From Anodontia alba (Eukaryota > Mollusca > Bivalvia > Lucinida > Lucinidae), in the NCBI GenBank assembly GCA_964016985.1, contig OZ024827.1:77330335-77394334 (forward strand): a stretch of DNA of 64,000 bases, read 5' to 3'. The position numbers and the translations under genes were made by a program. Position 1 is the stretch's first letter. Each line of letters opens with the position of its first letter. This document shows positions 40,370 to 49,929 of this stretch, in pieces. The notes beneath the pieces are model-generated. The model worked only from the letters and a program-made list of their open reading frames with translations. It was not told the DNA's origin and searched no databases.

Positions 40370-40821
40370 ACAGATGACTATAAAACAAAAATCCATAGTA
40401 TGCAAAACTGGAATACTTACAGAGGAGGAATAACACTATGGTAGAAGTAGCACAACGCGGGTCCACTCCAGAATTTACACATTGGAACCGTATGTTCCAA
40501 AAAGGTTCCTTTGTCAAAATTCTTCATATTTCGTATTCTTGTTATTGCAAATATGCTGTTTTGTTATACTTTGTTTTACAGCTCTTGTTCTCTTTATATC
40601 TTACCGCAAGGCCCTAAACGGACCGATCAAACACTTGTACTTTGGGCTGAAACCAAATTAAGGGCAAGATAGAGAACGAGTAGAACCAGTTTGTGTCTCT
40701 AATTGTTGATACTGCGGGTCGTTATACGGCGGATATTCCTATGCGGAACTACGCTGCTGTTAACTTAGCATTGTGGTCATCCACTTTCCGGCTGACCTCT
40801 TTGTTTGGTTTTTCGTTTTAA
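40370..40821. other. no feature recognised
   Basis: No ORF or repeat family visible. Confidence 0.4.
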
Positions 40822-41100
40822 CATTACGAAAACACACCTATTCAAATATATTGAGGATTTTACCACAAAAAAATGAAACCATTCAGATGAAAAATTCTGG
40901 TAGTTTTCATATTCTGTTCAAAATCATAGATTGTGGGTACTTGTTAGAAACGCCTCGGCGAGGCGGTTCTAACGATTACCCACAATCTATGATTATGAGC
41001 AGAAATAAGAAAATTAATGTATACCCCTGTAAACCCCAGTTTTACTTTGTAAAACTAGGGTTTAAGGGGGGCAAAACTATAAAGGCGTGTTTTCTTGATG
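40822..41100 (+). mobile_element. A-family foldback MITE, copy 7
   Basis: CATTACGAAAACACACCTAT to GGCGTGTTTTCTTGATG. Core arms AATCATAGATTGTGGGTAC and GTACCC-type inverse around GCCTCGGCGAGGC; slightly more diverged than the others. Confidence 0.9.
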
Positions 41101-41214
41101 ATGTGTTACGTTTTCTTACTGTCAAGCTTGCATTATAGCAAAAATTTTTAATGACTGCCCGCATTATTGTTTGTTTTTATTCTGTTAAACTTTCGTTCAC
41201 TTTGTAGTCTTGTG

Positions 41215-41405
41215 TTAACACATTTATGCCTAGCGTCCCATAAAAGGGACTTTTGCAAACATTGTAGACCAAGATCAGACGCCGCAGAACGCGGCGTCTG
41301 ATCTGGTCTACAAGTTTGCATTAAGGACAGGAATTGCTGTAAAACATGGTAACGATGCATTCCCTGATCAGACGCCGCGGGTCTGCACTTTGCAATGTCC
41401 AAGAC
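41215..41405 (+). mobile_element. F-family TTAA MITE, copy 5 (right end lost)
   Basis: TTAACACATTTATGCCTAGC at the left. Core GATCAGACGCCGCAGAACG paired with CGGCGTCTGATCTGG. It ends in a second partial core, CCTGATCAGACGCCGCGGG. Confidence 0.78.
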
Positions 41406-41559
41406 CAGGTTTACATTGGTCAGTGATAATCACGTGGACTACTACCTTAAAGAAGTTTTGGCGTTTGTATACTATGGTTCGATTGTACACAATGCAACAG
41501 AAGAAACGCCTTGGAACGGGCAGAAGTAGCAACTTCTGGGTTGGGGCTTAAACTAGGTT

Positions 41560-41930
41560 TACACGATCACAAACTCGCAAAATCTGATGCAGCTCTAAAT
41601 TACAAATATGAGTTTGGTCCGCGTAGGGACCACTCCTCGTCAATGAAACATAATAGTAAAACACAAATTATCACATAACTGCAATGAAACAAGTTACAGG
41701 GTGCAACTGCAATTTGAAATCAGTGCAAAAGAAACCGGAAGTTGGACCATGATGGGACCGACAACAGACAGGCGCTGACCTTCTGAAACAGGTTGAGGAA
41801 TAAGCCATCATACAGTCTGATTCCCGTCTCAAGGAATAAGCCGTCATACAGTCTGATTCCCGACTCACCATCGTGTAATTTAAGAGGGAAGCAAAGTTAT
41901 CAAACACAATTTGGGTTTAACCATACATGC
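41560..41930 (+). repeat. M-family repeat, copy with long 3' part
   Basis: AAATCTGATGCAGCTCTAAA, CGTCAATGAAACATAATAG, GGACCATGATGGGACCGAC and CTGACCTTCTGAAACAGG follow the order at 59890-60440. It includes a short tandem repeat, AAGCCATCATACAGTCTGAT (two units). Confidence 0.6.
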
Positions 41931-41991
41931 AGTTTGCCTCATAACATTCCTGTTGTAACTTGAGTTTTGGTTACGACTGACCACCTTTTAA

Positions 41992-42196
41992 CCCTTGTCA
42001 TGCTGAATAAATTAAGATGCCACCCCACTTCATATTTTCAGCCAATCAGATTAGTTGATTTAAGTTCTTGATACCAATTCACATACTTAATGACAAACAG
42101 TGCAGATTCAGATCAGTTGGCCTCTACAGAAGCCAACTGATCAGGTTCTACACTGTTTTTACAGTGAGGGCATATCCGGGTTCAGCAGGACAAGGG
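41992..42196. mobile_element. R-family TTAA MITE, copy 2
   Basis: TTAA at 41988-41991 and 42197-42200. CCCTTGTCATGCTGAATA at the left, TTCAGCAGGACAAGGG at the right. Core TCAGATCAGTTGGCCTCTAC pairs with AGAAGCCAACTGATCAGG. Confidence 0.87.
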
Positions 42197-42549
42197 TTAA
42201 ACCTAATACGATAGGCCAGTGCTGCAGATAAAAGAAACAAATAAAATTTCAGAATCACCATCATGAGCCTGAAGTGACAAATCGCTACTTCGGACATGTG
42301 TACAATGAAGGTTCAAGTCAGTTTGTACATTCTCGTTTGTGCTGACGGACACATTTATCTGGACCTTTAAGTAAATGGCTAACATTCAGGGGTGAACATG
42401 TTTCAAATTTGATCTTGCCCCCCTCTGAAAAGGGGTTTATCCTAGCGAACTCTTTCGTTTTAGAATAAACCCTTTTTTAGAAGAGACTTGATGTACACTA
42501 AAATCAACATGAAGTCATAAAAGTTGCCACTATCCCCCTTGTAAAAATC
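42197..42549. other. unassigned, with an N-like fragment at about 42419-42491
   Basis: CCCCCTCTGAAAAGGGGTTT and TTTCGTTTTAGAATAAACCC then TTTTTTAGAAGAG form a shortened N element. The rest shows nothing. Confidence 0.45.
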
Positions 42550-42633
42550 TCAGGAAACACACAACGTAGCAACAACGTCGTTACAACGTCGTGACGTTAC
42601 AACGACATTGTGACGACGTTGTGTGCTTGCTGG
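42550..42633. mobile_element. T-family MITE, minimal copy
   Basis: CACACAACGTAGCAACAACG and GACGACGTTGTGTGCTTGCT then GGG. Only about 84 bp; the left CCCAGCAGG is lost. The interior is nearly all ACGTCGTNACAACG words. Confidence 0.62.
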
Positions 42634-42894
42634 GAATGGTGGAAAATCTACCTGGTGCACCCAGTTTCTTTAACTATTCGCACTTAACATAAAATCGTGG
42701 CCCTTTTTCCCTTGACATACTTCAGCTGAATCGATGAAAACGTGTAATAAAATAAAGTATACTAAACGTAAAAAGCTTAGGCACTATAAAACGGTTCCTG
42801 TTAGACAGGTCATAAAATCGGAAAATAATTCAGTTTTGTTACTTACATAGTTTGTCAATTAATTTTAGGTCTTGATATGAGCCACAGCGTGATA

Positions 42895-43117
42895 AAAACG
42901 TATCTGGGGACATGTGAGCCCAGCAAAGATTAAAATAAGCCTGTACATCCACACAGTCTGATCAGAGTCTCCGTAGTCAGCATTAAGAAATTTTGCATCG
43001 TCGGGTATCCAAAAGCGCCCAGTGAAGATTCCGATCAGCCTGCGCGAATGCGCAGGCTGATCGGAATCATCACTGGGCGAACAGGTACGAAACTCTGAGG
43101 TCCGAAGGCACCTATTT
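42895..43117. mobile_element. G-family foldback element, copy 4
   Basis: ACGTATCTGGGGACATGTG at the left and GGTCCGAAGGCACCTATTTT at the right. The hairpin AGTGAAGATTCCGATCAGCC ... GGCTGATCGGAATCATCACT is nearly perfect, with tip GCGCGAATGCGC. Confidence 0.8.
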
Positions 43118-43400
43118 TGACTTTACGGCTCATACTTTTTTTATGGTAATGCGTTTTCAAAGTCTGTTGACATTTCAAAAGGGAGTAGTAAAGCAACTAC
43201 TTAGTTTTTATTCGACGCAAAATGTTATAATTTTATAATACGTAACATATTTTCGTTGTAACATTTTGCGTGGTAACAATGCTTAAAAAGTATTGATACA
43301 TTCACAGTCATTAATTGCAACTTGGTGGAACGTCATGGAAGTCAAGCCTGAAAAACAGGTGTACGCCATTTATTTTATGATACAAATAAAAGTATCATCA

Positions 43401-43505
43401 CGAAAATAAATAAGAAAACTAACGTTAAACCCTGTAAACCCCAGATTTACTATATAAAAGTGGGGTTTAAGGGGTTCAAAATTATATAGGCATGTTTTCG
43501 CGATG
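43401..43505 (+). mobile_element. A-family, right half only (copy 8)
   Basis: Starts with ATAAATAAGAAAAC and keeps CTGTAAACCCCAGATTTACT, GTGGGGTTTAAGGGG and GGCATGTTTTCGCGATG. CATCACGAAAA just upstream may be its left end joined by deletion of the core. Confidence 0.75.
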
Positions 43506-43733
43506 GCTTTCGAGCTTTTCGAGCTTTCTCCTGATTACGTCGTACGTCCACAAGGCCGACATGTTTGGACGAGAAACCCACGCCGTGTGTCCGTTTAAGC
43601 AAAACATATCTGCCCTATACGCGTAGGGGCTCACAAGTAACTCATTAGTAGATTAACACAGAAATATTACTATAAAACTTGAATACTTCAGATTGTGATA
43701 AAACACAAAGGTGAACTCGACAACTCGCTCGAC

Positions 43734-43922
43734 AAAAAAAAAAAAAAAAAAAAAGAACAAAAAGAACAAAAAACAAAAACAAACAACAAACCCGCCCCCA
43801 CCACCTCCCCACGAAAAAAACAAAGCCAAAAAAAAAAAAAAAATAAAATAAATAAATAAATAAACAACAAAAAACAAAACAACAACAACAACAACAACAA
43901 CAAAAAAAAAAACAATAACAAA
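43734..43922. repeat. A-rich low-complexity block
   Basis: A runs with CAAAA, AATAAATA and CAACAA patterns, broken by a C-rich CCCGCCCCCACCACCTCCCC. Overlapping ORFs (Phe/Leu/Cys-rich) are artefacts. Confidence 0.93.
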
Positions 43923-43979
43923 AGAAACCCACCAGTAGAAGCACAGTGAGACCAAACAGACGAGTAAGGCCATACATAA

Positions 43980-44221
43980 ACCTCCTTAAACCCCACTTTT
44001 ATATAGAAAAAATGGGGTTTGCAGGAGTATATATATATTTCTTATTTCTGCTATAAAACATAGATTGTGGGTACTCGGCTCGGTGAGGCGGTTCTAACGG
44101 GTACCCACAATCTCTGTTTTGAGCAAAAATAACAAAAAGATCACATTTTATCATCTGAAACTTTTCGTTTTTGCAGCCATAAAAAAGTGTCATTATATTG
44201 AATAGGCGTGTTTTCGTAATG
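43980..44221 (-). mobile_element. A-family foldback MITE, copy 9 (left end truncated)
   Basis: Begins at CCTCCTTAAACCCCACTTTT; the outer CATCACG part is missing. The core has lost GTTAGAACC from one arm (GGTACTCGGCTCGGTGAGGC). It ends AATAGGCGTGTTTTCGTAATG. Confidence 0.86.
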
Positions 44222-44495
44222 CCTTTTAGAACTAATTTATAATTCAGCCGTCCTTCGGTGTTATGTACTTTACTGTTTTATGAACCCTAGTTTCACAGTC
44301 ATAAAATAACGGAATCCATCTTTGTACTTTAATTAATGAATAAAGTGTTCATTAAAACATCGATAACAATAATTCCTTCTTTGTCACCAGGAAGGACTTG
44401 CATTCTACAGTTTCTAATGGCTTTTCCTGTTGAGTGTAAAATTAAATATCTGTTAATGACAGCTATGTCACAGACATTCTAGAAGTCATGCTTAA

Positions 44496-44731
44496 CCCTT
44501 AAAGCGCCAAGAAAAACTGCATCCGAAAATGTCGTCTGTTTATGTCGCCTGCTGAAAATTCTTGCAAACTTTTTTAACCTAATTTTGCATACAGGCAAAC
44601 AGTGTGGACCCAGATCAGACTGCTCCTAGAGGAGCAGTCTGATCTGGATCCACACTGTTTGCAAAAAATGACTTAAAATCACAAGCAGATGAGAAAGCAG
44701 TCGACAATTGTTGTGATTGGCGCTTTAAGGG
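44496..44731. mobile_element. S element: TTAA MITE with H-type arms and module-1 core
   Basis: TTAA at 44492-44495 and 44732-44735. Ends CCCTTAAAGCGCCAA and TTGGCGCTTTAAGGG. Inside the left end are GTCGTCTG and CCTGCTGAAAATTCTTGC, the H-family arm words, but the core is GCAAACAGTGTGGACCCAGA, TCAGACTGCTCC, tip TAGA, then the inverse (44595-44663). Confidence 0.88.
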
Positions 44732-44759
44732 TTAAAAAAGAGCCAAAACGTCAGAAATC

Positions 44760-44952
44760 TAAATTTGGACGTGTGTGCCCAGCGAAGATTCAGATCAGCC
44801 CTCACAGTCTTAGCAGAATCTACACTTGGCACATTTTTGATAGCCAAGCTTCTTCACGTGCGGACACTGAAGCATCAGAGTCTAATCCGACTGCGCGGGT
44901 ACTCAGGCTGATTTGAGTCTTCGTGGTAAGTACATGCCAGAAGGTACGTATT
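44760..44952. mobile_element. G-family foldback element, copy 5
   Basis: GTGTGCCCAGCGAAGATTCA at the left and TACATGCCAGAAGGTACGTA at the right. Hairpins are eroded (ACTGCGCGGGTACTCAGGC). Confidence 0.65.
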
Positions 44953-45867
44953 CTTAAGTTGCTGTCCAAATATTATACAAAACAACTATTTTGGGAGAGC
45001 GCGCTTACTTGACGAACTTATTAAAGGTGGTGTATTTTCGCGTATAATAAAATTGTCTTCCTGAGTTCTGTCGTTTCATTTGTGTATACGTGTATAAGTG
45101 CAGTCGAATGCGATGAGTAATCAAAGCGCTGTAGGCGCTGGTAGCCTGGGCATCAGAAGGCCCAGGGACTTCAAAGCTCACCAGATTTCAAATAAACACA
45201 AAATATGTAAAGGCTTACAATGTATATGATGACTATTTCAATAGAAAGTCTCAGTCTCATAGAGGATATGGTTTCTGAGGTGATAATTTTAAGGAATTCT
45301 TTCTCTTTTCCATGGCAATCAGTAAAAAAAAGCCCTATTGCTGACAAAAGGAACATTGTCAAAGTATCTGCAATTGTTTGGAAGTAAATACTTTCCCATT
45401 ATAAGTATAAGGGAATGTAACTGGAATAGCAACCAAACCAAAATGTCCATTATCATAAAAAATACAAACTTGCAAGCCCAAGGATGTTACAGATGGAATT
45501 TGGGCTCAATTTGCCTTGTGGTGTCAGAGGAGATGTCTGAAAGTGTTGACGATGACAGACTATGACGGCGACAACAACTGAGAACTATCCTATAAGCTTT
45601 TTCGGAGCCTTCCCTCTGGTAAGCTAAAGACAAAAGAATGACATTGAACCTTTACTGGATATGTATCAATGAAAACGAAAGAGCTAGTTTTGTTCATGGT
45701 TGTTTTAAACAATATTTTATTCATTTAAGTTCACATATATACATCGCATAATGTTATATGGTACAGGATTTGATAAAAAGCTTATATAAATCATCTCCTG
45801 AAATAGAAATAAAGGCATATTTACAATACGTGAATGGTAGATAATAATGATGTATGTTTATGAAGTA
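44953..45867. other. no gene recognised
   Basis: Two ORFs of 63 and 75 codons lack domains. No repeat family found; one of the longer quiet stretches. Confidence 0.4.
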
Positions 45868-45870
45868 CAC

Positions 45871-45902
<32 letters not shown>

Positions 45903-46215
45903 TAATAATAGTTATGATGATGATAATAATAATAATAATAATAATAATGCCTACCGTCGTCCCAATCACCATCATTATTGCAACTCCTAATAATAATAAT
46001 AATAATCCACTAACAGCAGTAATAATAACAACACAACAATAATAATCATTGCGATTATCATTGTTGTCATTACCACTACCACTACTACTACCAATAATAT
46101 TAATGATACAATCTACTACATTGACTTGAAAGAAACGACGATGATGATGATGATGATAATGATAATTATGATGATATCGACGGCGGCGACGACGACGACG
46201 ACGATGATGATGATG
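45868..46215. repeat. compound trinucleotide repeats (ATA/AAT)n, (ACC/ACT)n, (GAT)n, (GAC)n
   Basis: AATAAT runs at about 45868-46055, ACTACTACTACC near 46080, GATGATGATGATGATGATAA at 46138 and GACGACGACGACGACGATG at 46188. The Ile-rich, Arg-rich and His-rich ORFs here reflect these repeats. Confidence 0.96.
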
Positions 46216-46579
46216 ACATGCCATAGTTATAGTGATAGTTTAGTTATTTACATCGGTACATATATCGAGAATTTCTTTGAGAAGAGCGTGCACATTTGTT
46301 CTTAGCCCAGCCAGCATTCCTCACAAATCCACATCGGCCACTATCGGCCGATAACGGCCAGATTCAGAATTATGCAGAATGCTTACTGAGAGGATGCTCA
46401 TAAGGGTATTTATGTTACAATTACGACATTTTGTCCCCGCTCAACATATACGGTGTAGCATTCTACACTGTCGATCGACAATACCCGTTAAAGTTTCATT
46501 TTGAATAACGTTGCATATTTATTTAAAGTGTATTTAGTTTATCATTTGGTGCCGCTTGATGTGTATTTTTGTTAAAAGA
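46216..46579. other. unassigned; includes a GGCCGATAACGGCC palindrome
   Basis: CACATCGGCCACTATCGGCC then GATAACGGCC at about 46329-46360. It lies downstream of the minus-strand LINE ORF and may include its 3' UTR, though I cannot show that. Confidence 0.4.
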
Positions 46580-46920
46580 TCAAACGAAACGTTTAGAATG
46601 TTTTATGAATTGTTGGACCTGAGAAAATAAAGCTTCATTCTCTACCACAGAAGCATCAGCTATACCATAAAAAGCCTGATTAGTGTTCAGGGTAGAAAGA
46701 TAGTTCGAAAGATACCTTCTTCTGGTGACTGCATAGTTTGGGCATTGGAAAAAGAAGTGATAGGTACTTTCGAATCCCCCACATGAACATGTTGGGCTAG
46801 GGACGATATTTTTCCTGTAGGGATGCGCATTTAAGGAACTGCATTCCATTCTGAGTCTTGCATGCAAGATCTGGCCAATACGAGAGCCAGTGTCGTAATA
46901 TTTCGGAGGTTTTTTAAGAT
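46580..46920 (-). pseudogene. LINE ORF2 C-terminal fragment
   Basis: Minus-strand frame running from about 46920 to a stop at 46580. It has YYDTGSRIGQILHARLRMEC and then PTCSCGG ... YHFFFQCPNYA, aligning with YYRTGSR, LHARIRNNC and CSC ... HYFFNCPNYN in the LINE at 5477-6862. The reading frame is open upstream of the first Met (LKKPPKYYDTG), so the ORF start is not a true start. The RT catalytic part is missing. A different but related CR1/L2-like family. Confidence 0.82.
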
Positions 46921-47177
46921 TATTATAATATTGTTCATGGTTTTATTAATTATAACATGAAAGTAAAATACAGGCTTTCAACTGATTATGATCAGAAGAA
47001 AAAAATATTCCTTAAGACATATAATGGTGGTATTTTGATAAATAAAGGCTGAGTGCCAAATGTTACCCAATGTTTGGGCAAATAAAAAATCGAAAACAGA
47101 TATTTTTAAGAGCAATGGATAAATCTATAAGAAGTTAGAGTATAGGTCATATACGCAGTTTCGGCTAATAAAGCCTC

Positions 47178-47560
47178 ATCAGTGACTTCGAATGAAACAG
47201 GTTCAACAATTCAAAACCACATGCAAATCTTCATATAATGAAAAGAAAACATGCGAAATTTCAGAAGAATCCAGTTAAAGATGTAGGAGGAGTTATGGAC
47301 ACAAACTTTAAAAATTGCTATTTGTCAGTTCACAAGGGCTGTAATTATGTCAGAAATAATTGGATCAAAAATTCAATACCACATGTACATCCTCATAAAA
47401 AAAAGAAGAAGAAGAAGAAAATCTTCAAAATTTCAGAAGTATCCGATAAAAGATGTTGGAGGCGCTAGGGGCACAAGATGTGTAATGGACACATAGACGG
47501 AGAGAATGACACACAGAAGGACAAGGGTCATTTCTATAGTTCCTCCCCTCCTACATCGAG
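47178..47560 (+). repeat. ~155-bp tandem repeat, two units
   Basis: ACCACATGCAAATCTTCATA, AATTTCAGAAGAATCCAG and GATGTAGGAGGAGTTATGG recur as ACCACATGTACATCCTCATA, AATTTCAGAAGTATCCG and GATGTTGGAGGCGC. It closes with GGACACATAGACGGAGAG and ACAAGGGTCATTTCTATAG. Confidence 0.75.
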
Positions 47561-47969
47561 TGACAAACAGGAAGAATAGTTACTCAGCGTTAAATCAACT
47601 TTAACTGTTTTTTTTTTTTTTTTTATTTTCAAAATGGCAAAGTTTTTCCTGATGTACTTATTTATTCACATGTCAATTAAGTAACTGATCCAAATGAAAA
47701 ACTTACAACCACCAAGTGACACAAATGCCAGTTTGAGCATATTTGTTCAATCTATTCTTGCAGAAATTCGAAAAAAAAAAATCCTGATATTAATGAAAGT
47801 TTAAATATCTGAAAGAGTAGATGAAAGCGTAAAACTGCATGTTTACGTTGTCCTACACAGGTTTGTATAGACAAGATAACCACTTTAATTTGCATCCCTA
47901 TTGAAACAATATTATATATTTACATGCAATGACAAATGACTAGAGATCTTTTTGAAAGCCTGTAAACTA
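47561..47969. other. unassigned; (T)20 near 47608
   Basis: No ORF or family recognised apart from a T-run of about 20. Confidence 0.45.
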
Positions 47970-48062
47970 TACAAAAAAAAAACAAAAAAAAAAAAAACAA
48001 AAAAAAAAAACAAACAAAAAACAAAAAAAAAAAAACAAAAAAACACAACAACAAAAAAACAA
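47970..48062. repeat. A-rich block
   Basis: A runs broken by single C and AC. The Phe-rich and Lys-rich ORFs are artefacts. Confidence 0.93.
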
Positions 48063-48184
48063 CTAGAAACGTGTTCACAGTACACGGATGTTCCTGCTTT
48101 GGGTACCTCTGTAAAACTGTGCAAACCTTGCCAAATTAGCCTACTTCAATGTGGGGGCATCTTTGTACTTTGGATACATTTCTA

Positions 48185-48720
48185 GTTAACAAAGAATCCA
48201 AAAATAATGAGAAATATGAAGCCATTTGCCTGCAAGGTCAGCAAACTTTTAAACCATGAGACTAACAACTGAATTTTGTGTTCCCTAGTAAGTGATTTTC
48301 AACAAAGAATGCAAACATAAGGAGAAATGTAAGGCCCTTTCCCTGCAAAGCCTGTAACTCTTAAACCATAAGACTAAGAAACTCAGTTTTGTGTTCCTTA
48401 GTACGTGATTTTCAACAAAGAATGCAAAAATAAGGAGAAATGTAAGGCCCTTTCCCTGCAAGGCCTATAACTATTAAACCATAAGACTAAGTTTCTTAGT
48501 GTTTTCTAGTACGTGATTTTCAACAAAGAATGCAGAAATCATGAAAAGAAAAATAAAGTGTGAATCCAGTGTATAAGTAACTCCAGACGGACAGATGGCA
48601 GGACAGACGGACGCTCAGGCACTTTTGCCTGCAAGGCCTGGAACTCTAAAACTGTAAGTCTGAGAAACTCAGTTACTTAATTGTGTTCCCTAGTAAGTGA
48701 TTTTAGATTTAAATGCAGCA
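48185..48720 (+). repeat. ~125-bp tandem repeat, about four units
   Basis: GATTTTCAACAAAGAATGCA, AGGAGAAATGTAAGGCCCT, TTCCCTGCAAGGCCTATAAC and ACCATAAGACTAAG recur. A GACGGACAGATGGCAGGAC tail lies near 48588, before the last partial unit. Confidence 0.87.
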
Positions 48721-49381
48721 GCGTCAGTTGCGCGTGGAGTTGCGCAGTTGTAATAATATGTACGGGGACTGACTCTCTGTTTATTGTACTCTATGAAAAA
48801 CCCGTGGAAAAGTTTTCAGATACAACTTTGTCTTTCTTTAGTTAATATTTAATTAGTATTTTTTTAACAGTAGATATAGCTGAAAGTTATCAAAAGATTT
48901 AAGGAATAATATGGTTTCAAACATCAAAATCGGTTGACATTTTTTCTCGGCTTTTCGGATACGAAAATACTCGTACTTTTCCGTTCTACTATCGGCTATC
49001 AAGATCGGCTATCTCCATACAGCGTACTAATTTGCAGTTATGAATAAGCTCGTCAGGGCTCAAAATTCTTACTCAAACAGTTTCGTATGAGAAGCCTCGC
49101 ACATATATCGAAGTTTGTTGTAAACATAAACCTTATTATTATGTTCAACTCGAATATATTTTTATTTTCACGGGTCTTTTTAGCGTAGTTGCAGGCGGTA
49201 CTTTGTACATTTACTCAGATTTCTCCGTAAATGATTTGGCAGGGGTTGAAATTTTGGTATGACTACTATGGTCTTAGGCTTGGCAAGGCAAAAACTGATA
49301 ACCAAGGATTTCGTGTAGAGAAAGTCTATATGTTGCATTTCTTGCTCGGTCAATAATGATTTTAACTTTCCAACACTCTGA
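48721..49381. other. no feature recognised
   Basis: No repeat or domain-bearing ORF seen. Confidence 0.4.
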
Positions 49382-49612
49382 GCTAATTCAGCAGACAACA
49401 AATTGGTGATATTTTTCTTATTCTTTTCCTTAGAAAGCAGAATTTAACATTTTATGCAAATTGTCTCCAGTGGAGACAATTTGAATGAAATGTCATAATC
49501 TAACGGAGAGGATTTGCGTGAAATGTCAAATCCTGTTTTCTAGGTAAAATAAGAAAACAATAGTTCAATATGCGTCTGCTGAAAACTTTACCCAGAGTGC
49601 AAAGTGTTAGAA
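49382..49612. mobile_element. H-family foldback MITE, copy 6
   Basis: GCTAATTCAGCAGACAACAA at the left and GCGTCTGCTGAAAACTTTAC at the right. The core TGCAAATTGTCTCCAGTGG is followed by two right-arm copies (GAATGAAATGTCATAATC and GCGTGAAATGTCAAATCC). Confidence 0.72.
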
Positions 49613-49929
49613 CGTGGAGACTTCCTTCCTAAATGACAGTTTGACTGCATGGAGAAGTCTTTCCTTACATTTGATGGTGACCTTCGGCAGCTATAGTTGC
49701 GGACATGCAAACAGGCGGCTTGGTTCTGTATGGTCGCTTTCCTCAAGAATGAAGTAGTGTGGGGAATTTGGCAGCCAAACTGAGTGACTGAGCAGACCTT
49801 TTTAGGATCGCACTGCTCACCCCCTTAGCATGGGGAAGGGGCTAGAAAAAGTGCCCTAAACAATTGCCTGCATCAAAACCCCTGGCTGGTTAACTGCGAT
49901 CAGCGGGGATCCCATTTAGCGGTCGAGCA
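49613..49929 (+). other. presumed 5' region of the LINE that follows
   Basis: Relatively GC-rich compared with its surroundings and directly upstream of the endonuclease frame; it includes CAGCGGGGATCCCATTTAGC. I assign it as LINE 5' UTR by position only. Confidence 0.45.

Noticed and set aside
45754..46224. 156-codon His/Arg/Ile-rich minus-strand ORF
   Set aside because: It is a translation of compound trinucleotide repeats.
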